Shown: positions 1 to 9,956 of the stretch, in pieces
How the letters are laid out: every line of letters begins with the position of its first letter
Position numbering within the stretch: the stretch's first letter is position 1
Source: SAR116 cluster bacterium AG-390-L20
GTDB taxonomy: Bacteria > Pseudomonadota > Alphaproteobacteria > Puniceispirillales > Marisalimonadaceae
Reading direction: 5' to 3'
DNA length: 64,000 bases
Assembly: GCA_003278095.1 (NCBI GenBank)
Contig: QCHB01000004.1
Coordinates: forward strand, 124,001 to 188,000
The notes under the pieces: model-generated
Databases searched by the model: none
What the model was told of the DNA's origin: nothing
Seen by the model: the letters and a program-made list of their open reading frames with translations, nothing else
Made by a program: the position numbers and the translations under genes

Positions 1-38
1 TTCTTAGACGATATTTTGCGAAGAGAGTGATTTTTTAC

Positions 39-1790
39 TTAATTCCCAGCATAATATAATTTTTTATATAATGTCGATCTCTTTATCAATTCTTCATGTT
101 TACCAATATCAACTACTTTACCTTTGTTAAATAAAATAATCTGATCAGAACCCACAATATTAGATAATTTATGCGCAACAGTAATAGTAGTTTTATTTTT
201 TGTTAATTTTTCTAGAGTTTTATTAATCTCATTTTCTGTATCAGCGTCAAGAGAACTTGTTGCTTCATCCAGCAGAAGTATTGGTGCATCTTTAAGTATA
301 GCTCTTGCAATGGATATACGCTGTTTCTGGCCTCCAGATAAATTATTGCCACCTTCCCCGACAATAGTTTCATAACCATTTAATGAGTTACTAATAAAAT
401 CATGAATTCCAGCATTTTTTGCAGCTTCTTTAATTTTTTTATCAGGAGCTTTTAAATTTCCAAATTTTATATTCTCCTTAAAGCTCTTATTATATATAAT
501 TGTATCCTGGCTTACTAATGCAATATTATTTCTAAGCGAATTTATGTTTACATCTTTTATATTTTGTTTGTTGATAAAAATTTCTCCAAACACTGGATCA
601 TAAAACCTTGAGATAAGATTAATTATTGAAGATTTTCCAGCACCACTCTGTCCTACTAACGCAACTTTTGATCCTGCATCTACAAAGAAATTAATGTTAT
701 CTAAAACATTTGTTTTTTTATTGTAAGAAAAACTTACATTTTTAAAAACAATTTTTGGAGCTTTATTTTTGAGAATTTTTATATTAGAGGCAGAGAACGT
801 ACTATTGACTTTAGGAGAGATATTTAATTGTAAATATATTCTTCCTAGCGCTGACAGAGCTTCTTGTAGAACAGTATTAAAAGTTCCCAAAGCTCTTGCA
901 GGCTGTGAAATCATTAGTAAAGCAGTAACGTATCCTACTACACTTCCTGGTGATAGTTCTCCTAAAAACACCCTATAACTGGCTAAACCAATAACACAAG
1001 CAGCTGCAATACCCCCTAAAATCTCTAAAATAGGTAAAATTTTTGCTCTTCCAAGCACAAGGCTAAACATTTTAGAAAACAGGTTGTTTAAAACACCTTC
1101 AGACCTTTTTATTTCCATATTTTCCAAATTATATGATTTAACCATTCTTATACCCTGCAACATTTCTGTTAAAGTAGAAGTTACAGTTTCCATTTGCTCT
1201 TGAAGAGAAGTCGCTATAATTTTCTGTTTTTTTCCAATTCTAAAAATGGGTCTAAGAGCTATAGGGTATATAATGAATACCAATATTGATAGAAGCCAAT
1301 CTAACCAAATGAGATAAGACATTAGTACGCTAATTGTCAAAGTGTCTCTAATTAAATTATTTATACTTCGCTCAAAACCATCTCTTATTAAATTGACGTC
1401 ATTCATTATTCTAGAGACATGGTTTCCGGAGGACAATTTATTAAGCTCTATTAGGTCAGTATTTATTAAATGCCTGCTTAATTTTTTTTGAATATCAACT
1501 GAAATAGATAAAGAGATTTTAGATACTTGTTTTATTTGAAAAAACATTGCTATTCCCCTAATTACTGCGACAAATGCGATAATCATAGGTAATATTATCC
1601 AGTCATTATTTTTATTATCTAACAAACCATCAAAGACAAGTTGTATTAAATACGGGTAAACTGAAGCCGTAGCTGCAACTAAAATTAATAAAAAGAAGGC
1701 TGTAATTATGTCCAATTTATATCTTGATACAAAATCATTCCAAAAATTTTTGATTATTACTTTATTAACATCAGCAATCATTTGATACAT
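39..1790 (-). CDS. msbA: MsbA-like lipid ABC exporter (permease-ATPase fusion)
   Basis: A 583-residue half-transporter with an N-terminal six-helix exporter domain (about residues 25-320) and a C-terminal nucleotide-binding domain. Walker A GQSGAGKS is at 380-387, the signature LSGGQ starts at 484, and the Walker B/D-loop region with LLLDEATSSLD is near 503. This is the usual size and layout of MsbA, which dimerises and flips lipid A-core across the inner membrane using ATP. The gene is divergent from the waaA/lpxK/lpxL cluster, and this context favours lipid A as cargo over a drug or peptide. Related multidrug exporters look alike, so cargo is inferred from neighbours. The start is ATG at 1790; a second in-frame ATG four codons in is possible. 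Confidence 0.85.
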   Translation of the reverse strand: MYQMIADVNKVIIKNFWNDFVSRYKLDIITAFFLLILVAATASVYPYLIQLVFDGLLDNKNNDWIILPMIIAFVAVIRGIAMFFQIKQVSKISLSISVDIQKKLSRHLINTDLIELNKLSSGNHVSRIMNDVNLIRDGFERSINNLIRDTLTISVLMSYLIWLDWLLSILVFIIYPIALRPIFRIGKKQKIIATSLQEQMETVTSTLTEMLQGIRMVKSYNLENMEIKRSEGVLNNLFSKMFSLVLGRAKILPILEILGGIAAACVIGLASYRVFLGELSPGSVVGYVTALLMISQPARALGTFNTVLQEALSALGRIYLQLNISPKVNSTFSASNIKILKNKAPKIVFKNVSFSYNKKTNVLDNINFFVDAGSKVALVGQSGAGKSSIINLISRFYDPVFGEIFINKQNIKDVNINSLRNNIALVSQDTIIYNKSFKENIKFGNLKAPDKKIKEAAKNAGIHDFISNSLNGYETIVGEGGNNLSGGQKQRISIARAILKDAPILLLDEATSSLDADTENEINKTLEKLTKNKTTITVAHKLSNIVGSDQIILFNKGKVVDIGKHEELIKRSTLYKKLYYAGN

Positions 1791-1924
1791 TTCATATTAA
1801 TCTACTTTAATATTAACATAATAATAAATTATAATATAAATTATATGTATAGATAGTTATTTTGTTTTGTGTAAATTTAATTTAAATTCTAACAACTTTA
1901 TCTATGAGTAAAATGGATCAATAA

Positions 1925-2596
1925 ATGCGTATTATAAAACGTTTTAGCAAAACTAATATTGGTCAGAAATTAATAGGGTTTTTGTTTTATTCTATAACAA
2001 ATTTAATATCACGTTCAATTAAGTGGGAATATTTAGTTGAGAATAAAAAATCAAACATATTTAACAGCGACGAAAAATATATTTTTTGTTGTTGGCATAA
2101 TAGATTATTTTTAGGACCTCATCTTTTGCCAAGAAATAGAATTATTAATGCACTACAGTCTAGTCATTCTGACGGTATGGTTACTTCTATAGCATTCAAG
2201 CATCTTGGTATGAATGTTATATTAGGATCTTCAAAAAAAGGAGGAATGCAGGCTTTTAGAAAAATGGTTAAATGTATACAATTAGGTGAAAGTGTTGCAA
2301 TTACTCCAGACGGACCCAAAGGTCCAAAAGAAAAAGTAAAAGAGGGTATAATTAAGTTAGCGCAAATGACAGACACGCCTATAATCCCACTTGTTTGGGC
2401 TACTAATAAATTTAAGCTAGTTAATTCATGGGATAGCTTTGTGATACCATATCCTTTCTCAAAGGGTATATATAGTTTTGGTAAACCAATAAAAGTTAAA
2501 AAAAAAATAAATGAAGAAGAGTTAGAAATCGTAAGGCAAAATCTTGAAAATGAAATCAAACGCCTAACAAAGCTAGTAAAGAATAAAGTTAACTGA
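1925..2596 (+). CDS. DUF374 lysophospholipid acyltransferase-family protein
   Basis: A 223-residue protein of the DUF374 group within the glycerolipid acyltransferase superfamily. It shows an HSDG motif near residue 80, in the position of the superfamily's HX4D active site, and the characteristic TPDGPKGPK stretch near 135. The family is typically found beside waaA and lpxK in Alphaproteobacteria and is thought to act on lipid A or membrane lipid acylation, but the exact substrate is not established. It is the first gene of a tight plus-strand run (DUF374, waaA, lpxK, lpxL); the gap to waaA is 26 bp. ATG start at 1925. Confidence 0.82.
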   Translation: MRIIKRFSKTNIGQKLIGFLFYSITNLISRSIKWEYLVENKKSNIFNSDEKYIFCCWHNRLFLGPHLLPRNRIINALQSSHSDGMVTSIAFKHLGMNVILGSSKKGGMQAFRKMVKCIQLGESVAITPDGPKGPKEKVKEGIIKLAQMTDTPIIPLVWATNKFKLVNSWDSFVIPYPFSKGIYSFGKPIKVKKKINEEELEIVRQNLENEIKRLTKLVKNKVN

Positions 2597-2622
2597 ATTA
2601 ATTTAAATTAATGGAATTTTAA

Positions 2623-3942
2623 ATGTCGCTAACTACTTACAACTTTTTCTGGGGCATGGTGAAATTTATTTTACCAAGCTATTTAGAAAGGCGCCAGAAA
2701 AAAGGAAAGGAAGACATACATAGAATTAATGAAAGATTTGGAATTTCAAAAAATGATAGACCAGATGGTACTTTAGTATGGTTACATGGCACCAGTGTTG
2801 GTGAGTCAGTTGCAGCACTAGCACTAGCTAATTCTATGAGTAAAAATGGTTATGGAATTAATAAAAAAGAATTTTTTTTATTGACTACAAATACACTATC
2901 TGCAGCTAAACTTATTAAAAACAAAATAAAAAAAGGCTTACCTGCAATTCACCAGTATCACCCTTATGATCACCCTGATTTTGTATCTAAGTTTTTAGGG
3001 CATTGGAAACCAAACATGGCAGTTTTCCTAGAGTCAGATTTTTGGCCTAATTTAATTTATTTAACTGCAAACTCTAAAATTCCGACTGTATTAGCTTCAT
3101 CTCAAATGTCTGATAAATCTGCTCGTTTCTGGACTGGATTAGGCTTTTTTTTAGCAAAAAAAATTTTTGGAAAAGTAACAGATGTTTTAGCGGTTGATCC
3201 AAAACAAGAAGCACTTTTTAAGAAATTAGGTGCAAAAAATGTTAAAAGTTTAACTAGTTTAAAGTCTATCGCTGAAAAACCACCTATTAACCGAAATTAC
3301 ATAATAAATTTAAAAAAAAATCTGATAAAAAAGAAAGTTCTACTAGCTTCGTCTACTCATCCTGGAGAAGAAGAGTTAATGATTAAATTAGCTGATTTAT
3401 TAAGAAAAAATGCTCAAGATAATGTTTTAATAATTATTGCACCTCGGCATATAAGACGAAGTATGAGTATACAAAATAGAGTAAAATCAGCAGGATTTGA
3501 TATAAAATGTAGAAGCAAAGGAGATTATCCATCTAAAAATGATAAGTTTTACTTGTCAGATACGATGGGTGAAATGGGTTCTCTAATTGAAGTGGCAGAT
3601 TTAGTTTATGTAGCAGGATCTATGGTTCCAGTTGGGGGCCACAGTCCTTCAGAGGCTTCTCAATTTGGCAAGCCAGTAATAATGGGGCCTCATTCAGAAA
3701 AATGTGACGCTCAAATAAAAGATCTTGTTTGGTCTGGAGGAGCAATACAGATAGAAAAAGGACCTAAGATGAATGAAAATTTTCTTAATAATATTTTTGA
3801 ATTGATTAGTAACAAAGAACGTCTAGAGGATATGGGAAAAAATAGCTTAATAGCGTCTGGTTATGCACAACAACGAGCGGACGAAGCAAGTATACATTTA
3901 CTTGGACTATTGAAAAAAAGTAATAAAGAAAATGTTGTTTAA
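2623..3942 (+). CDS. waaA: 3-deoxy-D-manno-octulosonic acid (Kdo) transferase
   Basis: A 439-residue member of the KdtA/WaaA family (GT30). It transfers Kdo from CMP-Kdo to the lipid A precursor at the cytoplasmic face of the inner membrane. The N-terminal half contains the LHGTSVGE segment near residue 55, which holds the conserved acceptor-side glutamate. The C-terminal half has the GT-B donor-binding region with GGHSPSEASQFGKPV near 340. It is close to the usual 420-440 residue length. The stop is two bases before the lpxK start, so translation is probably coupled. How many Kdo residues it adds cannot be read from the sequence. Confidence 0.93.
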   Translation: MSLTTYNFFWGMVKFILPSYLERRQKKGKEDIHRINERFGISKNDRPDGTLVWLHGTSVGESVAALALANSMSKNGYGINKKEFFLLTTNTLSAAKLIKNKIKKGLPAIHQYHPYDHPDFVSKFLGHWKPNMAVFLESDFWPNLIYLTANSKIPTVLASSQMSDKSARFWTGLGFFLAKKIFGKVTDVLAVDPKQEALFKKLGAKNVKSLTSLKSIAEKPPINRNYIINLKKNLIKKKVLLASSTHPGEEELMIKLADLLRKNAQDNVLIIIAPRHIRRSMSIQNRVKSAGFDIKCRSKGDYPSKNDKFYLSDTMGEMGSLIEVADLVYVAGSMVPVGGHSPSEASQFGKPVIMGPHSEKCDAQIKDLVWSGGAIQIEKGPKMNENFLNNIFELISNKERLEDMGKNSLIASGYAQQRADEASIHLLGLLKKSNKENVV

Positions 3943-3944
3943 AT

Positions 3945-4934
3945 ATGATTGAAGCACCAAAATTTTGGTATCAAAAAAATTTATCTTCAAAAATCCTAAG
4001 CATTCTATTTTTCCCATTATCATTATTATGGATTGTAATTTCATTATTAAAAAAAAAATCAATAAAACAATATAAATCAAAGTTAAAAGTGATTTGTATT
4101 GGAAACCTTACTGTAGGTGGTACAGGAAAAACTCCATTTGCAATTTATACTTATAAACTTTTAAAAGAATTAGGGTATAAACCAGTTTTTTTAACTAGGG
4201 GATATGGAGGACTGCTCAAAGGTCCAATAGAAGTATCGGATAGACATGACTATAAAAAGGTTGGAGATGAAGCATTATTATTGAATAAAATTGGCCCAAC
4301 AATTGTTTCAAAGGACAGATCGCTTGGGGCTAAATTAATTGAGAAACATGAAGATAATTTTAATGTAATTATAATGGATGACGGTCTTCAAAATTATCAA
4401 TTAGAGCAGGATATTAAATTTTTGTTAGTTGATAAGAATTTAAAATTTGGTAATGAATTCTGTATTCCTGCAGGCCCCTTGAGAGAACCAATAGATCAAG
4501 GTCTCATAAGAATTGATGCTATAGTCCTAACTGGAAATAATAATAAGGATGCTGATTTTAACAATGTCCATAATAAGACTATCTTTAATTCTAAAGTTAA
4601 AACTATAAGATCACCAAAAATCAAAAATGAAAAATTATTAGCATTTTGCGGACTAGCAAATTCAAATAAATTTTATGAAACGCTGAAAGAAAATGGGTTC
4701 AATGTTACTTCTACAAAATCTTTTCCAGATCATTACGAATATAAAAATGAGGACATTGATAAATTAATATCAGAAGCTAATAAACAAAACCTAAAATTAA
4801 TTACTACAGAAAAAGATTATGTTAAAATCAAGGATAATAAAAACTTGATGAATACTCTACCAATAGAGATGGAATTAGGCTTGAAAGATAAAGCTGTCTT
4901 TAATTCATTTTTACAGGAAAAACTAAATGGCTGA
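3945..4934 (+). CDS. lpxK: Tetraacyldisaccharide 4'-kinase
   Basis: A 329-residue LpxK that phosphorylates the 4' position of the lipid A disaccharide using ATP at the inner membrane. An N-terminal hydrophobic segment (about residues 17-35) anchors it. The P-loop GNLTVGGTGKT is at residues 53-63, followed by the family's FLTRGYGG and DDGLQN motifs. Its end overlaps the lpxL start by 8 bp (the lpxL ATG lies upstream of the lpxK TGA), indicating coupled translation in the lipid A operon. Confidence 0.95.
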   Translation: MIEAPKFWYQKNLSSKILSILFFPLSLLWIVISLLKKKSIKQYKSKLKVICIGNLTVGGTGKTPFAIYTYKLLKELGYKPVFLTRGYGGLLKGPIEVSDRHDYKKVGDEALLLNKIGPTIVSKDRSLGAKLIEKHEDNFNVIIMDDGLQNYQLEQDIKFLLVDKNLKFGNEFCIPAGPLREPIDQGLIRIDAIVLTGNNNKDADFNNVHNKTIFNSKVKTIRSPKIKNEKLLAFCGLANSNKFYETLKENGFNVTSTKSFPDHYEYKNEDIDKLISEANKQNLKLITTEKDYVKIKDNKNLMNTLPIEMELGLKDKAVFNSFLQEKLNG

Positions 4935-5820
4935 TCCTTTAAGTTTTCGACTTAAAAAACAATTTGATAGATATATACATGACCCGATAGCTGCAGCTTT
5001 ATCTATTCCACTTTTTTTAATACTCAAAATTCTTCCATATAAAATTTCTTCTTATTTATGTGGAACGTTAATGTACTTAATTGCTCCACTCACCTCTTAT
5101 AATAGTCGTGTAAAAAAACATATGCATATTGCCTTTCCAAACAAATCTCAAAGAGACATTAATAAACTTGCGTCTCAACATTGGTTTATGCTTGGCCAAA
5201 CTATAGGAGAAATGCCTCATATTAATAAATTAATCAGATCAGGTAATTTAGAAACAGAGGGTCTAGATAAAATAAAAAATGGTCCTGCTATTTTAGTAGG
5301 AGCTCACATGGGTAATTGGGAGTTTCTTTTAAGAGTTGGTGATCTCGCTGGAAGAAGAGCTGGATATGTGTTTAGGCCCATAAATAATTGGATTCTAAAT
5401 AAAATACAAATTCGAAGAAATAAAGATGCAAATGCTGATTTTTTCAGAAAAGGACGTCTTGCTGCTATTGGAATGGCAGGCAAACTTAAAAATGGTGAAG
5501 TTGTTGGGCTAACTGGCGATCAACTTTTACGAGAAGGGATAAAGGTACCTTTTTTTGGGATAGAAACACCAACTCCGCAAGCTGCAGCAGTTATGGCTTT
5601 AAAGTGGAACGTTCCAATCTTTATGGTAAGAGTAGAACGATTTAAAGGAATAAGGTTTAAAATGAGTGTGGAGAACGAACTAAAATTTACAAAGAATTTA
5701 GAAAAAGATAAAGCTGTATTTGAAATAACTAGATTAATTTCTTCAAGAATAGAAGAGTGGATTATTGAGAAACCAGAGCAATGGCTTTGGGCTCATAGAC
5801 GTTGGGGAAAAACTAGATAG
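4927..5820 (+). CDS. lpxL: Lipid A biosynthesis lauroyl/myristoyl acyltransferase
   Basis: A 297-residue member of the LpxL/LpxM/HtrB family, which adds secondary acyl chains to Kdo-lipid A. The catalytic HX4E motif is clear: H127, then MGNW, then E132. A hydrophobic stretch near residues 22-58 fits the membrane-anchored N-terminus. It is the last gene of the DUF374-waaA-lpxK-lpxL run. Whether it is LpxL-like or LpxM-like in chain preference cannot be told from the sequence, so the symbol marks the family. The 88 bases to xseA hold no visible gene. Confidence 0.88.
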   Translation: MADPLSFRLKKQFDRYIHDPIAAALSIPLFLILKILPYKISSYLCGTLMYLIAPLTSYNSRVKKHMHIAFPNKSQRDINKLASQHWFMLGQTIGEMPHINKLIRSGNLETEGLDKIKNGPAILVGAHMGNWEFLLRVGDLAGRRAGYVFRPINNWILNKIQIRRNKDANADFFRKGRLAAIGMAGKLKNGEVVGLTGDQLLREGIKVPFFGIETPTPQAAAVMALKWNVPIFMVRVERFKGIRFKMSVENELKFTKNLEKDKAVFEITRLISSRIEEWIIEKPEQWLWAHRRWGKTR

Positions 5821-5908
5821 AATTGAGCTTATTTTTTAATTTTTTCATATGATTTTCAAATTCATCAATAAAAATTTTAGCTATTTTTAGACAAATTTAC
5901 ATTAGATT

Positions 5909-7246
5909 TTATTTATCTAAATGTGCTATTCTAGTCTCATCGGAAAACTTTATCTTAACTTTTGCATTTTTAGGGGCATCACTGCTGAGTTTAATAAGTC
6001 TACCATTATTATCCATTACAAGTGAAAAACCTCTATCAAGCACTTTATTAAAACTAGATGCCTCTAATAACTGGCTAAATGAATTTAACTTTGTTTCTTT
6101 GTTTGTTAAAATATTTTTTAAATAATTTTTAAATTTTGTATCTAACAGTTGTTGTTTTGAATCCAAGTTACTTATTAATACCTTTGGTGGTACTAATCTT
6201 TGTGTGAATTGTGTAATTTTATTTTTCTGTTCCATAAAAATATTCTTAAACAAGTTTTCTATATCTTTGTAAATAAAATCTAATGTTTGATTTTTATTGT
6301 CAAATATCTGATCTGGTTTACCTAAAAGTCTAATAAGATTATTAAGTCGGTCTTTATTATTATTTAATTTATTAAAAAATGAGGTTTTAAGTCTTAAGTT
6401 CAGTTCACCAATTCTAGCTATTAATTCATCTCTTACTGGCACTGACTTTTCTGCAGCTCCAGTCGGTGTTGGTGCTCTTAAGTCAGATACAAAGTCAATT
6501 AATGTTGTATCAGTTTCATGGCCGACAGCAGAGATGACTGGTATTGAACTATTAAAAACTGCCCTAACTACTATCTCCTCATTAAAAGACCATAGATCCT
6601 CTAAGCTTCCTCCACCTCGTGCAACAATAAGTAGATCTGGTTTCTTAATATTTGTTTGAGCTGTAAATTGGTTAAACTTTTCTATGGCATTTGCTATTTG
6701 TTGCGCTGATCCCTCACCTTGAACAGCGACAGGCCATAAATAAACATGTGATGGGAAGCGATCTGATAATCTATGTAAAATATCTTTTATTACAGCTCCT
6801 GAAGGACTTGTGATGACACCTATTATTTGAGGAAGGTAAGGTATTGCTTTTTTATGCTCTTGTTTAAACAATCCTTCAGCAAGGAGTTTTTTTCTTCTAT
6901 CTTCAAGCATTTTAAGAAGAGCGCCCTCACCCGCAACTTCTATATTATCTACTATTATTTGATATTTTGATTGTCCTGCGAAAGTAGTAATCTTACCCGT
7001 ACAAATAACCTCCATCCCTTCTTCAGGTCTAATCGATAACCTAGGCATTGTATATTTCCAGATTATTGCTGCAATAGTTCCATCAGTATCTTTTAGAGTA
7101 AAGTAAACGTGGCCAGATCCAGGAAATGATGGGCGTGATATTTCGCCTCTAATACGAACATAACTAAAATTTGTTTCTACTAGTTTTTTAATAACATGAG
7201 AAAATTCACCTACAGAATATACGGGATTGTTAGTATTATTTTCCAT
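5909..7246 (-). CDS. xseA: Exodeoxyribonuclease VII large subunit
   Basis: A 445-residue XseA, the catalytic subunit of the single-strand exonuclease ExoVII used in mismatch and damage repair. The N-terminal OB-fold carries RIRGEIS...GHVYFTLKD (about residues 30-55). The central catalytic region has the family motifs GVITSPSGA near 143 and [14 protein letters not shown] near 208. The C-terminal half is a long, charged helical region as expected. The small subunit XseB is not next to it. It converges on lpxL. ATG start at 7246. Confidence 0.95.
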   Translation of the reverse strand: MENNTNNPVYSVGEFSHVIKKLVETNFSYVRIRGEISRPSFPGSGHVYFTLKDTDGTIAAIIWKYTMPRLSIRPEEGMEVICTGKITTFAGQSKYQIIVDNIEVAGEGALLKMLEDRRKKLLAEGLFKQEHKKAIPYLPQIIGVITSPSGAVIKDILHRLSDRFPSHVYLWPVAVQGEGSAQQIANAIEKFNQFTAQTNIKKPDLLIVARGGGSLEDLWSFNEEIVVRAVFNSSIPVISAVGHETDTTLIDFVSDLRAPTPTGAAEKSVPVRDELIARIGELNLRLKTSFFNKLNNNKDRLNNLIRLLGKPDQIFDNKNQTLDFIYKDIENLFKNIFMEQKNKITQFTQRLVPPKVLISNLDSKQQLLDTKFKNYLKNILTNKETKLNSFSQLLEASSFNKVLDRGFSLVMDNNGRLIKLSSDAPKNAKVKIKFSDETRIAHLDK

Positions 7247-7331
7247 TAAATTTCAAAAAACTTTATATTTATCATAAGATGATACTATGGCATATTGAAC
7301 AAAATCTAAAGCTTTTTGGAGTATATAATTC

Positions 7332-8594
7332 ATGAATATTTTAGTTGTAGGTGGAGGTGGCAGAGAACATGCTATTGCTTATTCATTATCAAAATCTTCA
7401 TCAATAAAAAAGCTAATAGTTGCCCCTGGTAACCCTGGGATTGAAATTTTTGCTGAATGTTATCCCATAGCTGCAGAAGATATTGATGGACAATGTAAGC
7501 TAGCAAAAGACATGAAAGCAGACATAGTTTTCATAGGACCTGAAATCCCCTTAGTGCTTGGCTTAAAAGATAAATTATCTGAAATAGGCATTAATGCGTT
7601 TGGACCATCTAAAGAAGCTGCACGCTTAGAAGGATCAAAAATCTTCTCTCGAAATTTCTGTAAAAGATATAATATTCCTCAACCAAATTTTAAATATTGT
7701 AGTGATCTAAAAACTGCAAAAGACCAGATAGAATTATTAAATGGATGCTGTGTTGTAAAGGCAGATGGTCTTGCTGCAGGCAAAGGTGTCGTTGTTTGCG
7801 ACACAGTTAATGAAGCAATTGAGGCATCCACTCAAATGCTGGAAGACAATAAATTTGGAGATGCTGGAAAATCTATTCTAATTGAAGAAAGAATAACTGG
7901 TATTGAAGCAAGTGTGTTTGCAGTATCAGATGGCAATACTGCAATTGTACTTGGAACAGCTCAAGATCATAAGAGAGCTTATGATAATGACCAAGGTCCA
8001 AATACTGGAGGCATGGGAGCCATATCTCCAGCACCAGCACTAAATGAAGAATTAAATAAAAATATTTTTGATAATATTATAATGCCTACAATTAATGGGA
8101 TGAAATTCGATGGTATCCCTTATGAAGGTATTCTTTATGCCGGTGTTATGCTTACTGATCAAGGACCTAAAGTAATTGAATTTAACTGCAGGTTTGGAGA
8201 TCCCGAAACACAGGTAGTACTTCCGCGCCTTAACACAGATTTAGTAGAAATCGTTCATAAGACTGTTACAAACAATCTTGAAAACACTTCCATTGACCTT
8301 ACTGATAACACTGCAATTACTGTTGTAATAGCAAGTAAGGGTTATCCAGGAACATTTAAAAAGGGAATTGAATTACCATCACTTAATAATTTAGACAAGC
8401 AAGATGATATATTGATTTTCCATTCTGGTACTGCAAAAAATGATAATGAAAATCTGATTTCAAGTGGTGGAAGAGTTTTGTCTATTACAGCAATTGGAGA
8501 CAATGTCCAAGATTGTAGGCAAAAAGCATATAAGGCTGTTGAGGAAATAAATTGGAATAAAGGCTTTTATAGAAAAGATATAGGTAAAATCTAA
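7332..8594 (+). CDS. purD: Phosphoribosylamine--glycine ligase
   Basis: A 420-residue GAR synthetase that joins phosphoribosylamine and glycine with ATP in purine synthesis. It has the N-terminal VVGGGGREHAI motif, the ATP-grasp core with KADGLAAGKGV near residue 142, DHKRAYDNDQGPNTGGMG near 214, and EFNCRFGDPETQ near 278. Length and domain order are normal for the single-function bacterial enzyme. It starts 85 bp from the divergent xseA and converges on tadA with a 1-bp gap. Confidence 0.97.
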   Translation: MNILVVGGGGREHAIAYSLSKSSSIKKLIVAPGNPGIEIFAECYPIAAEDIDGQCKLAKDMKADIVFIGPEIPLVLGLKDKLSEIGINAFGPSKEAARLEGSKIFSRNFCKRYNIPQPNFKYCSDLKTAKDQIELLNGCCVVKADGLAAGKGVVVCDTVNEAIEASTQMLEDNKFGDAGKSILIEERITGIEASVFAVSDGNTAIVLGTAQDHKRAYDNDQGPNTGGMGAISPAPALNEELNKNIFDNIIMPTINGMKFDGIPYEGILYAGVMLTDQGPKVIEFNCRFGDPETQVVLPRLNTDLVEIVHKTVTNNLENTSIDLTDNTAITVVIASKGYPGTFKKGIELPSLNNLDKQDDILIFHSGTAKNDNENLISSGGRVLSITAIGDNVQDCRQKAYKAVEEINWNKGFYRKDIGKI

Positions 8595-8595
8595 A

Positions 8596-9042
8596 TCATC
8601 TAATATCGTGAAAAAAATCTTTTAAAAGTCTTTCTGACTGATCTGCAGAAAAACCTGAATAGATTTCTATCGATGTTTTATTGTCTGAGAAAACTCTAAC
8701 TCCATTGTCAACGGCACCACCTTTCTTGTCCTCTGCTCCATAATATAGCCTTCTCATTCTAGTCTGTTTGATAAGTCCTGCACACATAACACAAGGTTCT
8801 AAGGTAACCCAAATATCACAATTATTTAAAAATTTTTGACCTGTTATTTTTAGTGCTATTTCAATAACTAACTTTTCAGCGTGACACGTAGGATCATTTC
8901 TTGTTTCAACTAAGTTGTGTGCCTTAGCAATAACGTTTCCACATCCATCAACTATTATGGCTCCAACAGGCACTTCATTTTTCTTTCTAGCCTTTATCGC
9001 TTCCTTAATAGCTAAACTCATATAATCAATTTGATTTAGCAA
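8596..9042 (-). CDS. tadA: tRNA-specific adenosine deaminase
   Basis: A 148-residue zinc deaminase that converts A34 to inosine in tRNA-Arg(ACG). The zinc/catalytic signature is complete: H54-A-E56 and PCVMC with C84 and C87. The start is a TTG at 9042, preceded on the coding strand by AAGGA with six-base spacing, which supports it over the ATG seven codons downstream (9021). The generic cytidine/guanine deaminase alternative is unlikely given the TadA-type EVPVGA and HAE contexts. Confidence 0.92.
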   Translation of the reverse strand: MLNQIDYMSLAIKEAIKARKKNEVPVGAIIVDGCGNVIAKAHNLVETRNDPTCHAEKLVIEIALKITGQKFLNNCDIWVTLEPCVMCAGLIKQTRMRRLYYGAEDKKGGAVDNGVRVFSDNKTSIEIYSGFSADQSERLLKDFFHDIR

Positions 9043-9102
9043 ATATATTCCTTATTAGTCAGTTATGTTGCTAATAGTACTTAAAAGCTATAATACAAAA
9101 CT

Positions 9103-9936
9103 ATGAAAAATACTTTTAAAAAAAATAATTCTGAAACCTCATCCAATAAAACTGCTCCTGAAAAATCAAAAGCACTTGATACCGGACCAGAAAGGATTGC
9201 TAAAGCTATTGCAAGATCAGGCTTATGTTCCAGAAGAGAAGCTGAGCGATGGATAATTAATGGTCAGGTAAAACTAAATAGTAAAATTTTAACTGAATGT
9301 GGAGTAAATGTTACTTCTAAGGATGACATTGAAGTAAATGGTAAGCCACTACCCAATAAGGTAATAACTAAGTTATGGATGTACCATAAACAGAGAGGTT
9401 ATTTGGTTACTAACTATGATCCAGAAGGTAGGTCAACAATCTTCGATCAATTGAAAAATAAAATAGAGACAAGATTTATTTCTGTTGGTCGTTTAGATAT
9501 GGACTCAGAGGGGCTTATATTACTTACTAATGACGGTGATTTAGCTAGAAAACTTGAATTACCTGCTACAGGATGGCTGCGTAAATATAGAGTTAGAGTT
9601 CATGGCTATGTGGTACCAAAAGATTTAGCACCACTGAAAAACGGAATTATAATTGATGGTATAAGATATGGTAGAATAGATGCCACTTTAGATAGACAGC
9701 AAGGAAGCAATGCTTGGCTTACTCTTAGTTTTAGAGAGGGTAAAAATAGAGAAGTTAGAAAGGTTATGAACCATCTAGGCTATAATGTTAATCGTCTAAT
9801 TAGAATATCTTTTGGGCCTTTTAATCTAAAAAACCTTCCCTCTGGAGAATTAGAAGAAGTTAAAAATAAAACATTTAATGATCAATTACGTTTATCTAAA
9901 CCAAAAAATTTAAAACAGAATAAAAATAGAAAATAA
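9103..9936 (+). CDS. rluB: 23S rRNA pseudouridine synthase (RluB/RsuA family)
   Basis: A 277-residue pseudouridine synthase with an N-terminal S4 RNA-binding domain (about residues 29-75; AIARSGLCSRREAE) and an RsuA-type catalytic domain containing VGRLDMDSEGLILLTNDGD near residue 127, whose Asp is the catalytic residue. The length and the GKNREVRKVMNHLGY segment match RluB, which modifies U2605 of 23S rRNA, better than the shorter RsuA. The first 28 and last 20 residues are low-complexity and lysine/asparagine-rich. It lies just upstream of rsmD, another rRNA modification gene. Confidence 0.87.
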   Translation: MKNTFKKNNSETSSNKTAPEKSKALDTGPERIAKAIARSGLCSRREAERWIINGQVKLNSKILTECGVNVTSKDDIEVNGKPLPNKVITKLWMYHKQRGYLVTNYDPEGRSTIFDQLKNKIETRFISVGRLDMDSEGLILLTNDGDLARKLELPATGWLRKYRVRVHGYVVPKDLAPLKNGIIIDGIRYGRIDATLDRQQGSNAWLTLSFREGKNREVRKVMNHLGYNVNRLIRISFGPFNLKNLPSGELEEVKNKTFNDQLRLSKPKNLKQNKNRK

Positions 9937-9956
9937 TTATAAAAACATTAAAGTCT

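Noticed and set aside
2164-2559. Minus-strand 131-codon frame inside the DUF374 gene
   Set aside because: It is antisense to a gene with recognised family motifs and shows no motifs of its own.
5821-5908. Short reading frame after xseA, of about 25 codons, on the minus strand
   Set aside because: It overlaps the end of lpxL, lacks a start codon with ribosome site and matches no family such as DUF2093 or XseB.
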